A stretch of 64,000 bases of DNA from Icerya purchasi (GCA_039619475.1 CM077116.1:371890294-371954293); one strand, 5' to 3'. Counted from the stretch's first letter, positions 1-12,244 are shown. Notes: generated by a model from the letters alone, not told the origin. Program-made: numbers and translations.

Positions 1-509
1 AATCGTTCACAAATCTCATTCCGCGCTACACGATTTGGAGAAAAGGTTCTGTTTTTGCTTAATAATTAGTACTTGGAGGTCCCCATTCGTCGTTTAATTT
101 TGCCTGCTTTCGGGAAGAGGGTGCGTTCTTTGTACGATTCTTCAGCCGTTTTGTTCTTAATATTAACAGTTTTACACGTAACTGCGATAAGGTTACAAAC
201 AATGGAACACCCTTTTTCGAGTGTAAAACTTGCCGGTACAACTACACTTTCGGCATCGTCTTCCAATTGGATGGAAAAATATTGGACTTGATGGGCACTG
301 TGTCGTCATCAGTTTTCCCGATACGACGACGAAGAAGCTTTAGGAAGCCGAGTTATATGGAAATTGGCCAATATCAAAGGGGTAATTGTATGATCTTTGT
401 TGTTTTCTCAGTCGACAGAATTAACGGTTTCGTTATTTTTCATCGACAAACTAAATTTACAAATGTTCTCTTATAAAGGCAAGGTATATTCTCAGTTATA
501 ATAAAATAC
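1..509. other. No gene recognised
   Basis: Short overlapping ORFs of 60-72 codons occur on both strands, but none shows a recognisable domain. They look like chance openings or unrecognised non-coding sequence. No repeat was matched elsewhere in the window. Confidence 0.5.
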
Positions 510-800
510 CAGCGATGATGCGGTCAATAATTTAATATTTATCTGCGAAAGTGAATAATAATAATTCGTGTTCTTTGACGGAGCCCAATGAAATTCGAAC
601 TGTCATCTCTGGTGCTACTTGTTAAGAGCTTTTACCGGCTCGCGAGTAAACAAACAACGAGTTTGCCTAGCCAGTGTGTCCATGATAGGTAAGAGAAAAA
701 TTACTTTATAGGATTTGTTGGCTACCTTGGTGGTTGTCGTCTTACCAGTTGGTCAATCACTCGTAGATGCGTTTTCGTATGTGACCTAAAAAATAGTTAT
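510..800 (+). repeat. Old dispersed repeat, copy 1 (REP3)
   Basis: This stretch aligns over most of its length with the reverse complement of 58290-58622, by eye at roughly 75-80 percent identity with small indels. Shared blocks include GTGAATAATAA followed by TTCGTGTT, GAGCCC.ATGAAATTCGAA, TGTCATCTCT, GCCTAGCC.GTGT and CCAGTTGG.CAAT.ACT. No ORF, poly(A) tail, TIR or pol III box pair was recognised, so the class is unknown. It may be an old transposon fragment. Confidence 0.7.
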
Positions 801-1286
801 CAGTCGCTGTCCGCCCGAGTTCTGTGTAGCTCGCGATAAAATCAGCGAGTTTCTAAGATGAGATACTTGATAAGTTGATCAGCATTTAGGTTTAGTGAGG
901 GAATCTAGAAGTGAACAAATCACGATCGGGACAGTTAACAGCGCAAATTAGTTGCTTTTTGTTTTTGTTGCTTTATTTTGTCAAAGGAATACTGAAAGGA
1001 ATCGAGTTATTATGAAAATGTTTGCCTTCCCTATCTAATAATTGTTAGAATTAATAATCAAATCAAATTTATTGCTTTAACTAATCAGAATAAGAATACA
1101 AGCAAAAAAAAAAATATATATATATATTTCAGCTGCGCGATTAGTGCGATTATTATTATAAAAAAAAAAAGGAAACCGATAATACACCGATAGTAAACCC
1201 GGATACAATTACAAGCCCATAATAAAATAAAATAAATATAATGAAAACAATGCTGGAAAATAAAACAGGAAAACAGACCACACGAC

Positions 1287-1340
1287 ATAATAATAATAAT
1301 AATAATAATAAAATCATTTTATTTATTATTATTATTATCA
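1287..1340. repeat. (TAA)n/(TTA)n inverted microsatellite
   Basis: About eight TAA units are followed by a short spacer and then TTA units in the complementary sense. The pair could form a hairpin. Confidence 0.85.
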
Positions 1341-1608
1341 ATACAAAGATACAAATGCGCTGAAAACTGGAAACAACATTTAAAAATTATAACAAAAAAT
1401 ATACAAAACTAATTAAAACAAAAGCAAAATCTATAGTAAAATGAGATACAATAAGTCACTGTGAACTGAAAATAAAGCACTATCTATTAGTAATAACATA
1501 ATTTACCAAATGATCAGATACATATGACCACACGAGTACATATGTATATATAATTTTGTTCCCCTTCTTCTATTTATATAGTTTGCATATTCTCTATTCT
1601 TAGCCCAT

Positions 1609-1609
<1 letters not shown>

Positions 1610-1640
<31 letters not shown>
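1610..1640. repeat. (TAA)n microsatellite
   Basis: About ten uninterrupted TAA units. Confidence 0.9.
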
Positions 1641-1642
<2 letters not shown>

Positions 1643-4089
1643 CTGTTCTTCAATTTATTCTTGACCGGATTTTCAGAATTCTTGCACAGAAATTGATCAG
1701 ATCTTGCACAATAGGTGTCGTCGTCTTCAACAGAAATTAGTTTTTAAAGTACTACGCTACAACTTATTAATTCTACGGCATAGTCCGCTTTCGCAAAGCA
1801 AAGCGTTACCGGGAATTCTTTAAGTTCTGTTTTGTCGGAATTCACGATAATAATGGTAAAAAGGCGTTCCATACACGCGCTGCCGAACCAAGGAAAACGG
1901 TGCATACAAAGTGTTTAAGATAATCAATGAAGATAGATGGACTGACGCAGACCACACTACAGCGTGATCGATTCGCTGGCGCTAAACGAAAAACACAAGT
2001 ATGCCGTCCTACATCTGCATCAATTACCATCACAAAAAGACTCTGTGATCGTCATTGAATATCTTCATCTTACTTTTCTTCTACATTCTCCGAATACGAA
2101 AAGAAAGGTGTAACGCCGGGTTGCATGTAGCATTGTTCAGCTCGGAAGCAACTAGATAAAAGTAATTGCGTTTGTCATCTTGTCCTACAACTTTTTTATC
2201 TTCAGAACGAATCTCCGGATCGAGCGCGGCCAGCAACGGTAAATTACACATACGAGCACAGTCGGCACACGGGCAGCATAGGTTTTTGTCGTTATCCTCA
2301 GCCTCGCCGTAGCATCATCATCTTTTATTACCGAGAGCGCCGTTAAAAACCCTGCCGGAACTGTCGCACGGTTTTCAAAAAGATCTTTCCCACAGATAAG
2401 CGCACTCGATTTCGAAACTACGTCGAATTATTACACAATTTGTAAAACTCCGATGACGAGAACGCTTATTAAAATTACAACTTGGCCGCGAGTAAAAGAA
2501 CAACAAAAAACAGGCTACCGACGAATTACATCGAAGGCGAAGAGTGGAGCATGATCGGGGGTAAATGAGGCAAGAAGAAAAACAAGAAAAGACGGGTTTT
2601 ACCCGAAAAATCTCCCCGCTCGCCAAAGACACACCGGGATTATTCGACAGCGGCTGTTGAATTTTTCTCTACCGATCATCATCTCCTTTTGATTAATATT
2701 GTACCGAATCTACTTACTTCGGAGAATTTAAAATTTTCTTTCGTTTTTCAGAGTTAAAAAATATTCTAAACACGAGCCCCCCCTCTATTCTTAATTGATT
2801 TAGTAGAGTCAGTGAAAATGTCCGCCTCGCGTTAGAACTCGAATTGAAGTTTTTTGTATTGATGTTTTTTTCTCATTTCGGGGGATTTCCGGTTTGTATC
2901 GTCTTCTTCCAGCCGATTTTCGTCAGATGAATAATCGAAAAAATGGATCGTCGTACTGCTGTCCGAGTAACGTAAAGTTCACACGTAGAATAAATCGGGA
3001 AAAAATTCACGAGACATAACAGACGGCGGCACGGAGTAGTGTCGGAACTCGATGGTTTACATAGGGGACAGACAGCGCGATTAATAATTAATTCGAAATA
3101 AAATCGAAACGAGTTAAAATCTCATTAAGCAAGACAGGCGTCCGGGAGAGGGCTTTTTCTTCTTTGATGGTTCTGATTTATGAAGTTTCCTTTCAGTCAG
3201 AGACGGCGAGATTATTTTTGTCTTTCAAGCGCGGATATCACGACACGATGATGAGCGAGAACGAGTTGATGATTAGATGAGGCACCGTATTTTATCGGTG
3301 GTCTAGAACCGGGGTTATAAATCACGCGATTCTCACGGGGAACCTGTTCGCTTTCGAAGAACTAGGCCTACACACGAATGGCCCGAAAAATGTTATTCCC
3401 GTCTACAGAGTGCGAACTCTGTCGATTACTTTATCTAACGAATGAGACAGAAGTTATAGAGCGATCGCTGACTATTCCGACATAGTGCAAAGAAAACAAG
3501 TACAGCGCGAACAAAACGAATTCCCATCGTTCGAAAATGAAAGTTTAGTCAAAATTTTTGGATTTGAATATAAGTGAAAAACAACCAGTAAGGAGCGATG
3601 GTGGCATCCGAGGAGCTCATATAACATTTTCGATACTATTTGGTTTTTCCGGTTTTTTTTTCGTGACATCGGCATCGAAAACAAATATAAGAAGAAAATC
3701 CGAGGGAAAGCCTCGGAAAATGTCGGCGAGAATGTTGACTATTCGCTAAACAGTTTGCAGAAAAGAGAATTATCGATGGTAGTTATGTTTGTTTTTTTTT
3801 CTAATTCAACAGTTTCGTGATTACGTCATATCGAGGTTATGGTGTTCTCGTAACCGAATTTAATAATCTTTCAGCGTGCAAGTGATGTTGCCATTTAAGC
3901 CTTCTTAACTTATTCCGCGGTAGTAAATACCGCGTTCGTCTTTATGCATTCCTTTCCCTTCCTCTAAACGAAATTCACAGGCCACTAAAGGCTATACAAT
4001 TCAATTTAAATGTTTATTCTGAAGGCGTTCGTTCAGAATCAGAATACTACTTTTATTGAGACAATTATTGAAAGAAAAAATGATTACGT

Positions 4090-4950
4090 TTATTTAACGA
4101 CCTAAAGTAGGGCCCACTAACTAGTCCCTCGGCCCATTTTGAGCAAACGTCTTTCGAAAACGTTTCCATTCTAACCTATCTGTGGCTATTGTTTGGAAGT
4201 TTGCTTCTTTTAAAAACTTATTCAGATCGTCTTTCCAGCGTGTTATTTGTTTACCCCTCTTCCTTTTTCCTTCCCACGGTTGCCAAAAAGTACTTTTACA
4301 AGTCCACACCGGTCATTCTTTAGACGGGACATGTGTCCAGCCTAATTCCATTTACTACGTCTGATTTGATATATCTTCGTTATCTCTTAGTTTTGCTTTT
4401 ATTATTTTTGTTTTTATTCGGTCGCTTCTTTTGATGTTTAATATTGAGCGCTGTTTGGCGGTTTGGATAACTGTAACTTTGTTCAAAATATTTTTCTTAA
4501 GGGGCCATGTTTGACATCCTATGTTAGGACCGGAGCTATACATGTGTTGAAAACTTGCCTTTTATGTCTATTACTGAAATCCCCTTTAAAGAGGTTTTTT
4601 TGAGGACCAATATTTGCAGCAGTTTTTAGTTAATCCGGATTTCTATTTATTTCTCTATTTGGTTTGCGAAAGCCAGCTTTTGACCTAAGTGTATATACTT
4701 TCCGTGACCATATCTATTTCCTTCTCGTCTATTTTTATTTTCTTCTGCTTAATGTTTTTCGACAGAATTTTTGTTTTTTGGGTGTTTATTATTAAACCTG
4801 CGTTTTTGCTGTGTACGCTTAGATCCATTAACATTGTTTTTAGATCATCCAGCTTTTCTGCAAAAAGGGTAATGTCGTCCGCAAACCTAAGGTTTGTTAG
4901 ACGGCTACTATTTATGTTTATCCGATGGCGTTCGTTATTTGTTTTTATTA
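4090..4950 (-). mobile_element. Decayed non-LTR retrotransposon, RT domain to C-terminus (RTE/BovB-like)
   Basis: Read on the minus strand, frames join into the C-terminal half of a reverse transcriptase. The RT catalytic box reads LRFADDITLFAEKL (FADD codons at 4874-4885). It is followed by GLIINTQKTKIL and, at about 4543-4355, by a thumb-like stretch (CQTWPLKKNILNKVTV then RSILNIKRSDRIKTK). The tail at 4309-4121 contains GKRKRGKQITRWKDD and ATDRLEW, matching the common LINE ending of a basic GKR.RG..RWxDD motif followed by DRxxW. Stops and frameshifts break the reading. The element is truncated at its 5' end, with no endonuclease domain visible. The order of motifs resembles RTE/BovB-type elements, an assignment made from memory of the family. 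The plus-strand ORF at 4689-4955 is an antisense shadow. Confidence 0.85.
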
Positions 4951-4985
4951 ATTAATCATTATAGGTCGATTTTATCTATGGGATA

Positions 4986-5209
4986 TATGACCAGGTTAAA
5001 ATTACATACATCGGACGGTGATCAAAACTGTCAGTTTCGCGACACTACGAGAACAAAACGCTAACTAATTGAAAAAGTTTTTAAAAAAAGTTCAATTTCA
5101 CTATAAAACAAGTCACAAAAGTTCCAGAAGTCGAGAGAATCGAGTAATTTTCAATATCATTTTAATTTTAAAAATTACCTAACATGTTAAAAGATTCTCT
5201 CTTTCGTCC

Positions 5210-5247
<38 letters not shown>

Positions 5248-6955
5248 TCAGAAAGTTCAACCTTATTTTCACTTTATCCAATTTATTTTACAGCCGATTA
5301 CACGTGTGCACTCAAGTAGTAATCGAAACCCTTAAACGCGAACGGGTAAATGGGAAGATACGCAAATGTTAATGCTTGAAGTTGTTCAGGTCTGCCTTAA
5401 TACAATCGTTGGCTATATTAAATAGGGACTGCTCCTTTGTTACCAGTTCACTCTATATGTATGTCCACGCGAAGCAACAGTCTCATTACTACCTGTCGTG
5501 CTTAATCTTTACAAATTACACTTATATACACGGTCACCCGTATTATCCAGAGTCTGGTGTTAACAGAGAAGCGCGCTATTATAAAATATTAATGTCGATG
5601 TGCCCCACAGATGCGTTGTATTTAACGTGAATAGGTACACGAAAATATTAAACAGCGAAATATTACAAATCTCAAATTAGCGACTACGAATAAAAAGCCA
5701 CACTTAAATTCAATAATGCGTAATACAAACGTATTAATTACCTCTGACGATAACTGACGATTAACAAACTCTAATTATAGTAAATATAAACAAATATAAA
5801 TAAATATAAATAAATATAAATAAATATAAATAAATATAAACACGCAGACTTTAGCCAAAAAAAACGCCCACTACCAATAATGCCGAAAAGTACATAATAA
5901 TACTTTTATCGTTAGTAACGTTTTCCATCAACAAAACGGAAATATAAAAAAAAGAGTGAAAACAGAACGCGGCAAACTTCAGAAAAAGAAAAGCATAAAT
6001 AGGAAATACAGTTGAACGCGACGAATACATTGTATCAGTGCAAAACTTAAAAATACACTGAATTATAATAGACGCATTAAGAAGATATATTTGTTTTGTT
6101 TGAAATGTACAAAAAATCAATGTAAATTACAAAAACAGAGTGATATAAAAGTTTTTTTTCTTAAAAATGATTATATTTTTTAATATTTTTTAATCATAAT
6201 ATACGTATATCATACAAGAATTGTTAGCATATATTAACCAGAAAGTATATATATATATAATCACAGAAGTAAGTATTTTCCTTAAAAAAAAAAAAAAAAA
6301 ACAGCAAACATATACTGGGTTAATAAATGTAAATAATAAATTTTAAATATATTGTAAATTTTTAAACTTTGTATTTTTTTTTATTCTCTAAAAATAAATT
6401 AAAATTTCGTATTATTAAATTTATAAATTTTGCTTTACACTACTCGGTTATTTTCATTTCAATCCAACATGTGCTGTAATGGCCACTGCAATTAAAAATG
6501 GTGCAAGGAATTTGAAAAAAAAAAAAAAAAAAAAAATCCAGGATATTGTTCATTTTGAATTTGATACATTTTATATTTATATTTGTTATTTTAATTTATA
6601 TTTTTTATGTATTTCTTCTAACGATAATGTATCCGATATTAGTATATAAGTTTAATTTTATTTATTTGTATCCGTTTTGTTCAAATTTTCAATTTAGAAA
6701 TTAGTTAAATTTAACTTGTTCCACTACTCGCGCTAAGCAGCGCATTTATGGACTTCTTTGCAATAATAATAATAACACAATTTAATTTGATTTAATTTGA
6801 TTTTGACTATAATTAAATCTTCGTCTCGAAATGCAGTACTTCATACATGGCAATCCACCTAGCCAGCATTAAACCACATCTCTGCTAAATTATAGAAATC
6901 ATAAATCATCGTGGTAGTGGGAACAGCGCTTTTAACATGCTCTATATGCGATAAA
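4986..6955. other. AT-rich stretch, no gene recognised
   Basis: Very AT-rich with long A tracts (about 5214-5245, 6283-6301 and 6513-6536). Opposed short ORFs (5376-5630 plus, 5851-6120 minus) encode nothing recognisable. A 10-bp tandem repeat lies at 5771-5840. Confidence 0.5.
5771..5840. repeat. 10-bp tandem repeat, unit AAATATAAAT
   Basis: Six to seven tandem units with few changes, ending at a variant unit with C. Confidence 0.85.
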
Positions 6956-6959
6956 ATTG

Positions 6960-7165
6960 ATCTTTTCCGAATAGCATGCTATAATCAGCAGGAGGCAGTA
7001 ACATTGGCCCGTTTAAGACTCAGGCACGGTCAAAGTTCACGCATACATCTTCGAAAAGGACGAACTACTAGAGAGTATGCGCGTGCCAGTGTAAATGAAT
7101 ATATTGACCGAATGCCGGAAGTATGCTACGGAATGACAAATTTGCTTTGAAAATGCTATATGGGA
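6960..7165 (+). mobile_element. LINE ORF2 C-terminal scrap (Jockey/I-like)
   Basis: One frame reads EAVTLARLRLRHGQ, like the ARLRxGHxxxTH block after the RNase H or RT domain of Jockey/I-type LINEs. After a frame change the sequence reads AYIFEKDELLE and then NILTECRKYATE, like the HILxEC zinc-knuckle ending of the same group. Several stops intervene. The assignment rests on these two short blocks in the right order and spacing. It is not LINE-A, whose C-terminal sequence differs. Confidence 0.5.
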
Positions 7166-9680
7166 CATTGTTTGTTTTTTTTTTTTTTTTTATGGCCTGG
7201 CGACATTATTCCAAATAATTATATTAATACTATAAATGATTTATTTGCTTTCTTAAAATTAACCAATCTCTCTATATAATACTCTATAACAATTAGTGTA
7301 CGTAATTAAATAAAATACGCAAATGACCATGCAGTCGAGAGTATTTAAATAAAAAAAAAAAAAAAAAGAGAGTTGTAAAACATGAATTGAAATAAAATTT
7401 AAAAAAAAAAAGCAAGAAATGGAATAAAATAAAATAAAATGAAAAAGGAATGGAAATGAAATAAAATAAAATGAAAAGGGAATGGAAATGAGATAAAATA
7501 AAATTAAACTAAAGAAAAATATAAACCGTCATTTCATTATACCTTTAATCACTCGTATATCTTTTGTTCTCAAATCGGATAGGGCCCTTTTTTCTTATTA
7601 ATTCAAAACATGTATATTACACGCAAAATGTTTGGAATCGTATTTGCAATGTGCTGGTTTGTAAAGGATTGTAATATTAATTGTTTAGAAATATCATTCC
7701 TTTCTTTTTTTTTTTTCTAGTACTTTTCAGAGCTATAGTAAAATCTTTACCATCTGTCCGGAAAAAAAAAAAAAAAAAAAAAAGTTTTTTTCACTTTCAT
7801 TAACGATTATTTAATATCGCTATTTACTTAATCGTAAGATTATTTCATTTCCTCGTGGGGAGAAGGCATGAAAGATGAGAAAACTCAAGATATAGATTCG
7901 GTCAACCAGAAGACCTCTGCAGCACTTTAACAACATCGTAAAGTGAAGATTATTCGGTACTTGCGAAGAGGATACTTTGACACGGCGATTCTAGATGATT
8001 TCACTTTGATATCTCTGCTGCTCAAAATAATTGACTGTAAAAAGGTATTACGCGATGACTGAAAACTGAGCGGCAGTAGCGAAGGTAGTTTATGTCTTTG
8101 AACAGGAAACATGACAACGATAGCGGAATGGTTCGCGATCACTCGGCTAACGCGGTAGTGTTTGTTTAGCACTTATTTTTCATTAGAAAGTAATAAATAT
8201 CGATTAGACGACCAACGGAAATACCGGCCCGAAGTAAAAGTCACTTAGTAAGAGTCTTAAAATTGACGCAAGAACCGATTGCATAAATGCGATGTCGGAG
8301 AATTTCATGTGAACGCTGAAAGAAGCGAATTCCGTTTTTTTCTTTTTTCTTTTTTCTTTTTACTTTCGACGCACGTTAATAATTTCGAATAAATTACGGC
8401 TAAGGCTAATTTTTCTAATAAGCTCGCGATATTTATTTATTACCTGCGACTAGCTGCTCTAAGGTCATCATCCATCATTAATGATACACATAGGCACAAG
8501 TACACCGCGTTATATAAACATAGATAGGATGTTTCGCAAGTCGGCTTCCTTTGCTACCGTTTTGCAGCGGACAGTACCTGCTACATAGCTTTCCAGTAAT
8601 TTGCATGCGGAATAATCAGGAGGAATATACGACACATCGGATAACTGATATTTTACGACAGCGGCCGTTACGCCGACATCAGCAGCCACATATGCGCTTC
8701 TTAAGTTTACAGCTGCGCGACAAAATTGTTTCCGCTGGGAAGCGAGTCTCCTCTCCAAAACTTGGACAGTTTGTTAGTTAATCTCGCCCAGACGAAAATT
8801 AACGTTAAAAGAAATAACAAGTGGCGAATTTTTGAAAACTATGAATATACAAAAATTTGAAGTTCATATGATTTTTTTTTGATTTTTTTTTTTAAATTTT
8901 ATATTTAGCCTTTTTTCAAACAATTGCAAATTTCTTTTATACCTTTTCTAACCTCAGAGTCTGCATTTAAAGGACAAATTTAATATGATTTTAACCCGGG
9001 AGCACCACTAGGCTTAGATTCAGAAGTCGTCACAATCAAAAATTACAATTTTATATAAATATATACATACATATTATTATATGTGTATCAATAAAGGAAA
9101 GTGGATACATCATTTTAATCAACTCGATTATTTTTAATATACATACGTATTAAATAAATTACACTATGATGAACAATATATTAATTTATTAATAATTACC
9201 GACGCGTTTCGAAGTCAAAGCTCTGTGGTTTTTTATTTTAGATAGATCCGGAATTTTTTTTTGTAATTATTTTTTTTACGTAGTTTACTTCGTACTGGTG
9301 TTCTTCGGTATTTTTAATTCTATATTTCCAGTCTTAATTTTTTATGTAAAAGTAAATTAAATCATATTCTTGATGGCGTTGGATCTTCCTACCCCTTTCA
9401 ATGCTTCCTTTATCCTTTCCTTCCCATCTCCAGTTGTTATTCCCTTCCTTCTTTCCTTTATACTTTCTATCTCGGATCGCCTCAGAATCTAAGTAGGTGA
9501 TCTAAGTCGATGTAGTTGGATCAATGTTAAAACCGAGCCCATTAAAAAAAAAAAAAAAAAAATTGATAAGGTATCGTGGATTGTGTAACACTAAGCTTTA
9601 CTAAGCTCAGCGGCACTATTGAGAGTAGACGGGCCAGTTTATTTAATTTTATTTATTTATTTATTTGTTTATTTGTTTAT
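7166..9680. other. AT-rich stretch, no gene recognised
   Basis: Contains T and A tracts (7171-7190, 7350-7366, 7760-7783), a tandem repeat at 7416-7508, and opposed short ORFs at 7927-8172 and 8510-8781 with no recognisable product. The 16-base motif CCGACGCGTTTCGAAG at 9199-9214 recurs inside the palindrome at 43.4 kb. Confidence 0.5.
7416..7508. repeat. Tandem repeat of about 40 bp
   Basis: About two and a half units built from AAATAAAATAAAATG followed by AAAAGGGAATGGAAATG. Length varies with the number of AAAAT subunits. Confidence 0.75.
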
Positions 9681-9681
9681 T

Positions 9682-9990
9682 ATTTTTTTTTTTTTTTTGG
9701 GCGAGTCAACACAATTACCCAACGCAAAGGACTAGTAGAATGATGAAACGTAAAAGTGGTAGGTTATATCAGGAAGCGATTAGAAATAAAAGAAATGAAG
9801 ACGGCCAACACAGGAACAACAGAAGAAGATGGAAGAGCAAGAATGTAGTGGCCACAGTAAGATGTCGAGGAGACAAGTCGAAGCAAATTGGAATAAAGGA
9901 CTGCGGAAATTACAAAAGCATTTGAATAGAATGTGATTTGCATCACAGGTTAAATTTAAGATAAGGGGATGAAAGGGACACCACAAAAGA
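9682..9990 (-). mobile_element. LINE-A copy 1, 3' end only
   Basis: On the minus strand the sequence encodes a C-terminal knuckle with LNLTCDANHILFKC. It is nearly the same as LNYTCDANHILFEC in the copy at 46.8 kb. It continues to an ending ILALPSSSVVPVLAVF shared by all good copies, then the 3' UTR block TGCGTTGGGTAA, and ends in a poly(A) tail seen as T's at 9682-9699. A frameshift separates the knuckle from the ending. The element is strongly 5' truncated, at about 310 bp. Confidence 0.88.
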
Positions 9991-10084
9991 GATTGAATAA
10001 TATCAACACGAAAGAGAGAAGCAGGAAATGATTAAAGCGAAGGCGAACTATGGATAACTAGTTCAATTTGAGATTATGTATATA

Positions 10085-10172
10085 CCTGAGTCCGATTTGG
10101 ATCCGGAACGAGTCAAGTCTCCTACGCCTCCTCTGGTTTTTGTAGCCAAGCACTTAACCACTAGGCCACAAA
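10085..10172 (-). repeat. tRNA-like SINE fragment or tRNA pseudogene
   Basis: On the minus strand, TGGCCTAGTGGTTAAGTGC (10168-10150) matches the A box and D-arm of a tRNA. A degenerate B box, CGTTCCGGATCC, lies at 10110-10099. A-to-B spacing is longer than in an ordinary tRNA and the anticodon arm does not pair well, so this is not a functional tRNA. A tRNA-derived SINE head is the simplest reading. No SINE tail was identified because LINE-A copy 1 begins about 95 bases downstream. Confidence 0.55.
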
Positions 10173-10252
10173 TTTTTTTTGTCTTTTTTTTTTCATTGAA
10201 ATAAATCCGTTAAAATGGTGGAAAAAAATATATATACACATATGTATCATAT

Positions 10253-10643
10253 ATTAATTACAATGTAATTCTTAGGCTACCCCCCATTCGAAAAAATGTT
10301 CCAATTTTATGTAACACAAAATGTCCCAAAAAAATGTCTCAATTTTATGTAACGTTTGTTATATTTTATAGGATTTTTGTTATTGTTATTTAAAAAATGT
10401 CACAATTTTATGTAATGAAATATGTAACGAAAAATGTCTTAATTTTATATAATGAAAGTTAAATGTTAGAATAGGATTTTTGTGGTTATGTTATTTTTTT
10501 TTGTGTTGATGCCAGTAAGGATTACGTTGTAAATTTTGATAATTTTATACAAAGTATAGAAGAGAAAGAGACAGAAATGAATGCAAGGGGGGTCAAGGGA
10601 CACAGAGGCCAAAATGGCCGAGTTTATATATATATATATATAT
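10253..10643 (+). repeat. REP1 copy A
   Basis: This is one of three near-complete copies of a roughly 390-bp dispersed repeat. It starts ATTAATTACAA.GTAATTCTTAGGCT. A core follows with four diverged units of AAAAATGTC.CAATTTTATGTAA. Then comes an inverted copy of the start motif (GGATTACGTTGTAA) and a purine-rich 3' part (AAGAGAAAGAGACAGAAATG). It ends GGCCAAAATGGCCGAGTT and a (TA)n tract. No protein is encoded. The 3' microsatellite and internal short repeats suggest a non-autonomous element; the class is not determined. Confidence 0.9.
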
Positions 10644-12000
10644 GTAATATAAGCATGTGCGAGAGTTGGCTGCTGCTTTATGCACCATCTCTTCGTTTCA
10701 TCTACGAGTAAAATCTTGCTTGTAGTATTCCATACAATAACTATTTCATTACCCCTCACATTCCACCAGTAGTGTTCAATCACTATCTTAGATCTATATT
10801 TTATTTCCGTACTATTATTGCACTTATTGTGGTTTCCCAGTGAGTTTCAATTATTCCCTCTCCTACAGCGCGGCTTAGAATCAGTCCTTTTCCCCTCCAC
10901 CACCACCTTTTCGCCCTTCCTTATCCGCAAGTCTTTATTATTGTTTTGCATATGATTCATTTCTTTGATGATGATCCTCAACTTAAATGCTCCGCTCTTA
11001 TCTCTTAGGATCAATTTGCAGAATGCTGAGTTCCTTCAATTCCCTTATTAGATTCCTCTTCGCTTTATTTTCTCAATCGGGTGAAAATAATGACATACGG
11101 ATAGACCTTCACATCCATCAAAAAGCATTTAAAAATAAAAATGAAAAGAAAGTAAAAGTTTAATGTAACATTTGGTATAGCTAACGAAGTAAACTTTAAA
11201 TAGAAGATTTTAGCATCGCCGACGCTAGGGATAAATACTTAAGTAAAAATAAACGTTAAAATCTAAATGTTACCACGGCGGCAGATTTGCAATGCAAATG
11301 GTCAATGAGAAAACGCGCCTACGATGAGATAATGTACAATAGCAGAGCACAATCTGTCAGTTTTCTTTTTTAACCCGCGCTATATTGTTGTTCTTTGACT
11401 GATGCAAATATTGAAACTGGTGGGGGGGGGGGCGCGTGACAAAAATCCGTACAGAATTGAAGATAGCCACGAAAAAAGAAACGCGTTACTTTTAACTTGT
11501 GTAGGGAACAACATTGTTTTAAAAATTTTACCGATTCAAGAGCCACAGGGATTGTACACAAATCTTTTATTGGACGTGGAGAGAAAGAGCCAGATAGGGT
11601 TTTCAGTTAATGAACACACGTTTTATTTGTTCTCTTTGGAACGCCAACTAAGATTAACCTAGCGTAAGCGTGAAATTTTTGTATATCTTTAATTTACAGA
11701 AATAGCAGATGCTTGAACGAAACGCCGTAGCCCAACTAATGAACATGTTATTTGAAATCGCCCGACGAACTTGTTAAAAGAAAAAATAACGCAAGATTGT
11801 ATTTTCGAATCTACAAAATTTAACTGGCGTTCATTTTGCACAACAGCGAGACCGGAGTTACCTTACATGCGAGCGACTAACTATAGAATGGCAAGATCGC
11901 AACGTCGCCAAGCGCTAAAAAGTCGGATGACACACATGAGTAGTATTTTCCGGCCATCACCCCGAGCGTGTGGCGTACGCGACACGTTGTGAGTGGAAAA
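10644..12000. other. No gene recognised
   Basis: Mixed sequence without a recognised product. An 11-base G tract followed by CGC lies at 11422-11435. Opposed ORFs at 11370-11662 are unrecognised. CpG density rises after about 11820, leading into the candidate exon at 12137. Confidence 0.45.
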
Positions 12001-12136
12001 TGTTTTTTTCCGAGAAATCCGCGTCTCGACTGAATTTGTGAAAGCGGGGAATGAAGAACGAAAGTGACGGAGGAAAGTCGTGAAATGCGTACAAAAGTTT
12101 TTATTACCGAAATTCGGTAAAATACCGATATATAAA

Positions 12137-12244
12137 ATGTCGAAGGTTAAGGCTGAAGACGAGCAGGATTTTATGGAGTCGGACGACAACGACGTCGATG
12201 CCGGGCTGGTCGATGTGGTCCCTCCTCCTCCTCCGACAATGCAG
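12137..12244 (+). CDS. Candidate first coding exon of an unidentified host gene
   Basis: From the ATG at 12137 the sequence encodes 36 residues: basic MSKVK, an acidic stretch (AEDEQDFMESDDNDVDAG), then VVPPPPPTMQ. It ends exactly on a codon at CAG followed by GT (12245-12246), a fair splice donor. Codons are GC-ending much more often than the surrounding DNA would give (GAC, GTC, GTG, CTG, GGG, GCC). The upstream 300 bases are CpG-rich like a 5' UTR. An in-frame ATG at 12080 is an alternative start. Without splicing the frame stops at 12302-12304. An acidic and proline-rich N-terminus is common in nuclear regulators, but I do not recognise this protein. The next exon was not found, which would fit a long first intron continuing through the repeats downstream. 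Confidence 0.45.

Larger units (their letters stand above)
801..4084. other. Gene-poor stretch with microsatellites
   Basis: No gene is recognised. (TAA)n tracts lie at 1287-1311 and 1610-1640; the first is followed at 1320-1340 by (TTA)n and could fold back on it. A somewhat GC-richer part (about 2200-2640) carries a minus-strand ORF of 85 codons, and 3472-3749 carries opposed ORFs of 60-70 codons. None resembles a known protein. Confidence 0.5.

Noticed and set aside
1085..1341. Hydrophobic minus-strand ORFs (67 and 61 codons)
   Set aside because: They translate through a (TAA)n/(TTA)n microsatellite and A tracts, and are low-complexity artefacts.
5771..5840. Regular short repeats considered as a CRISPR-like array
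   Set aside because: Direct tandem units with no spacers, in a eukaryotic context. A simple tandem repeat.
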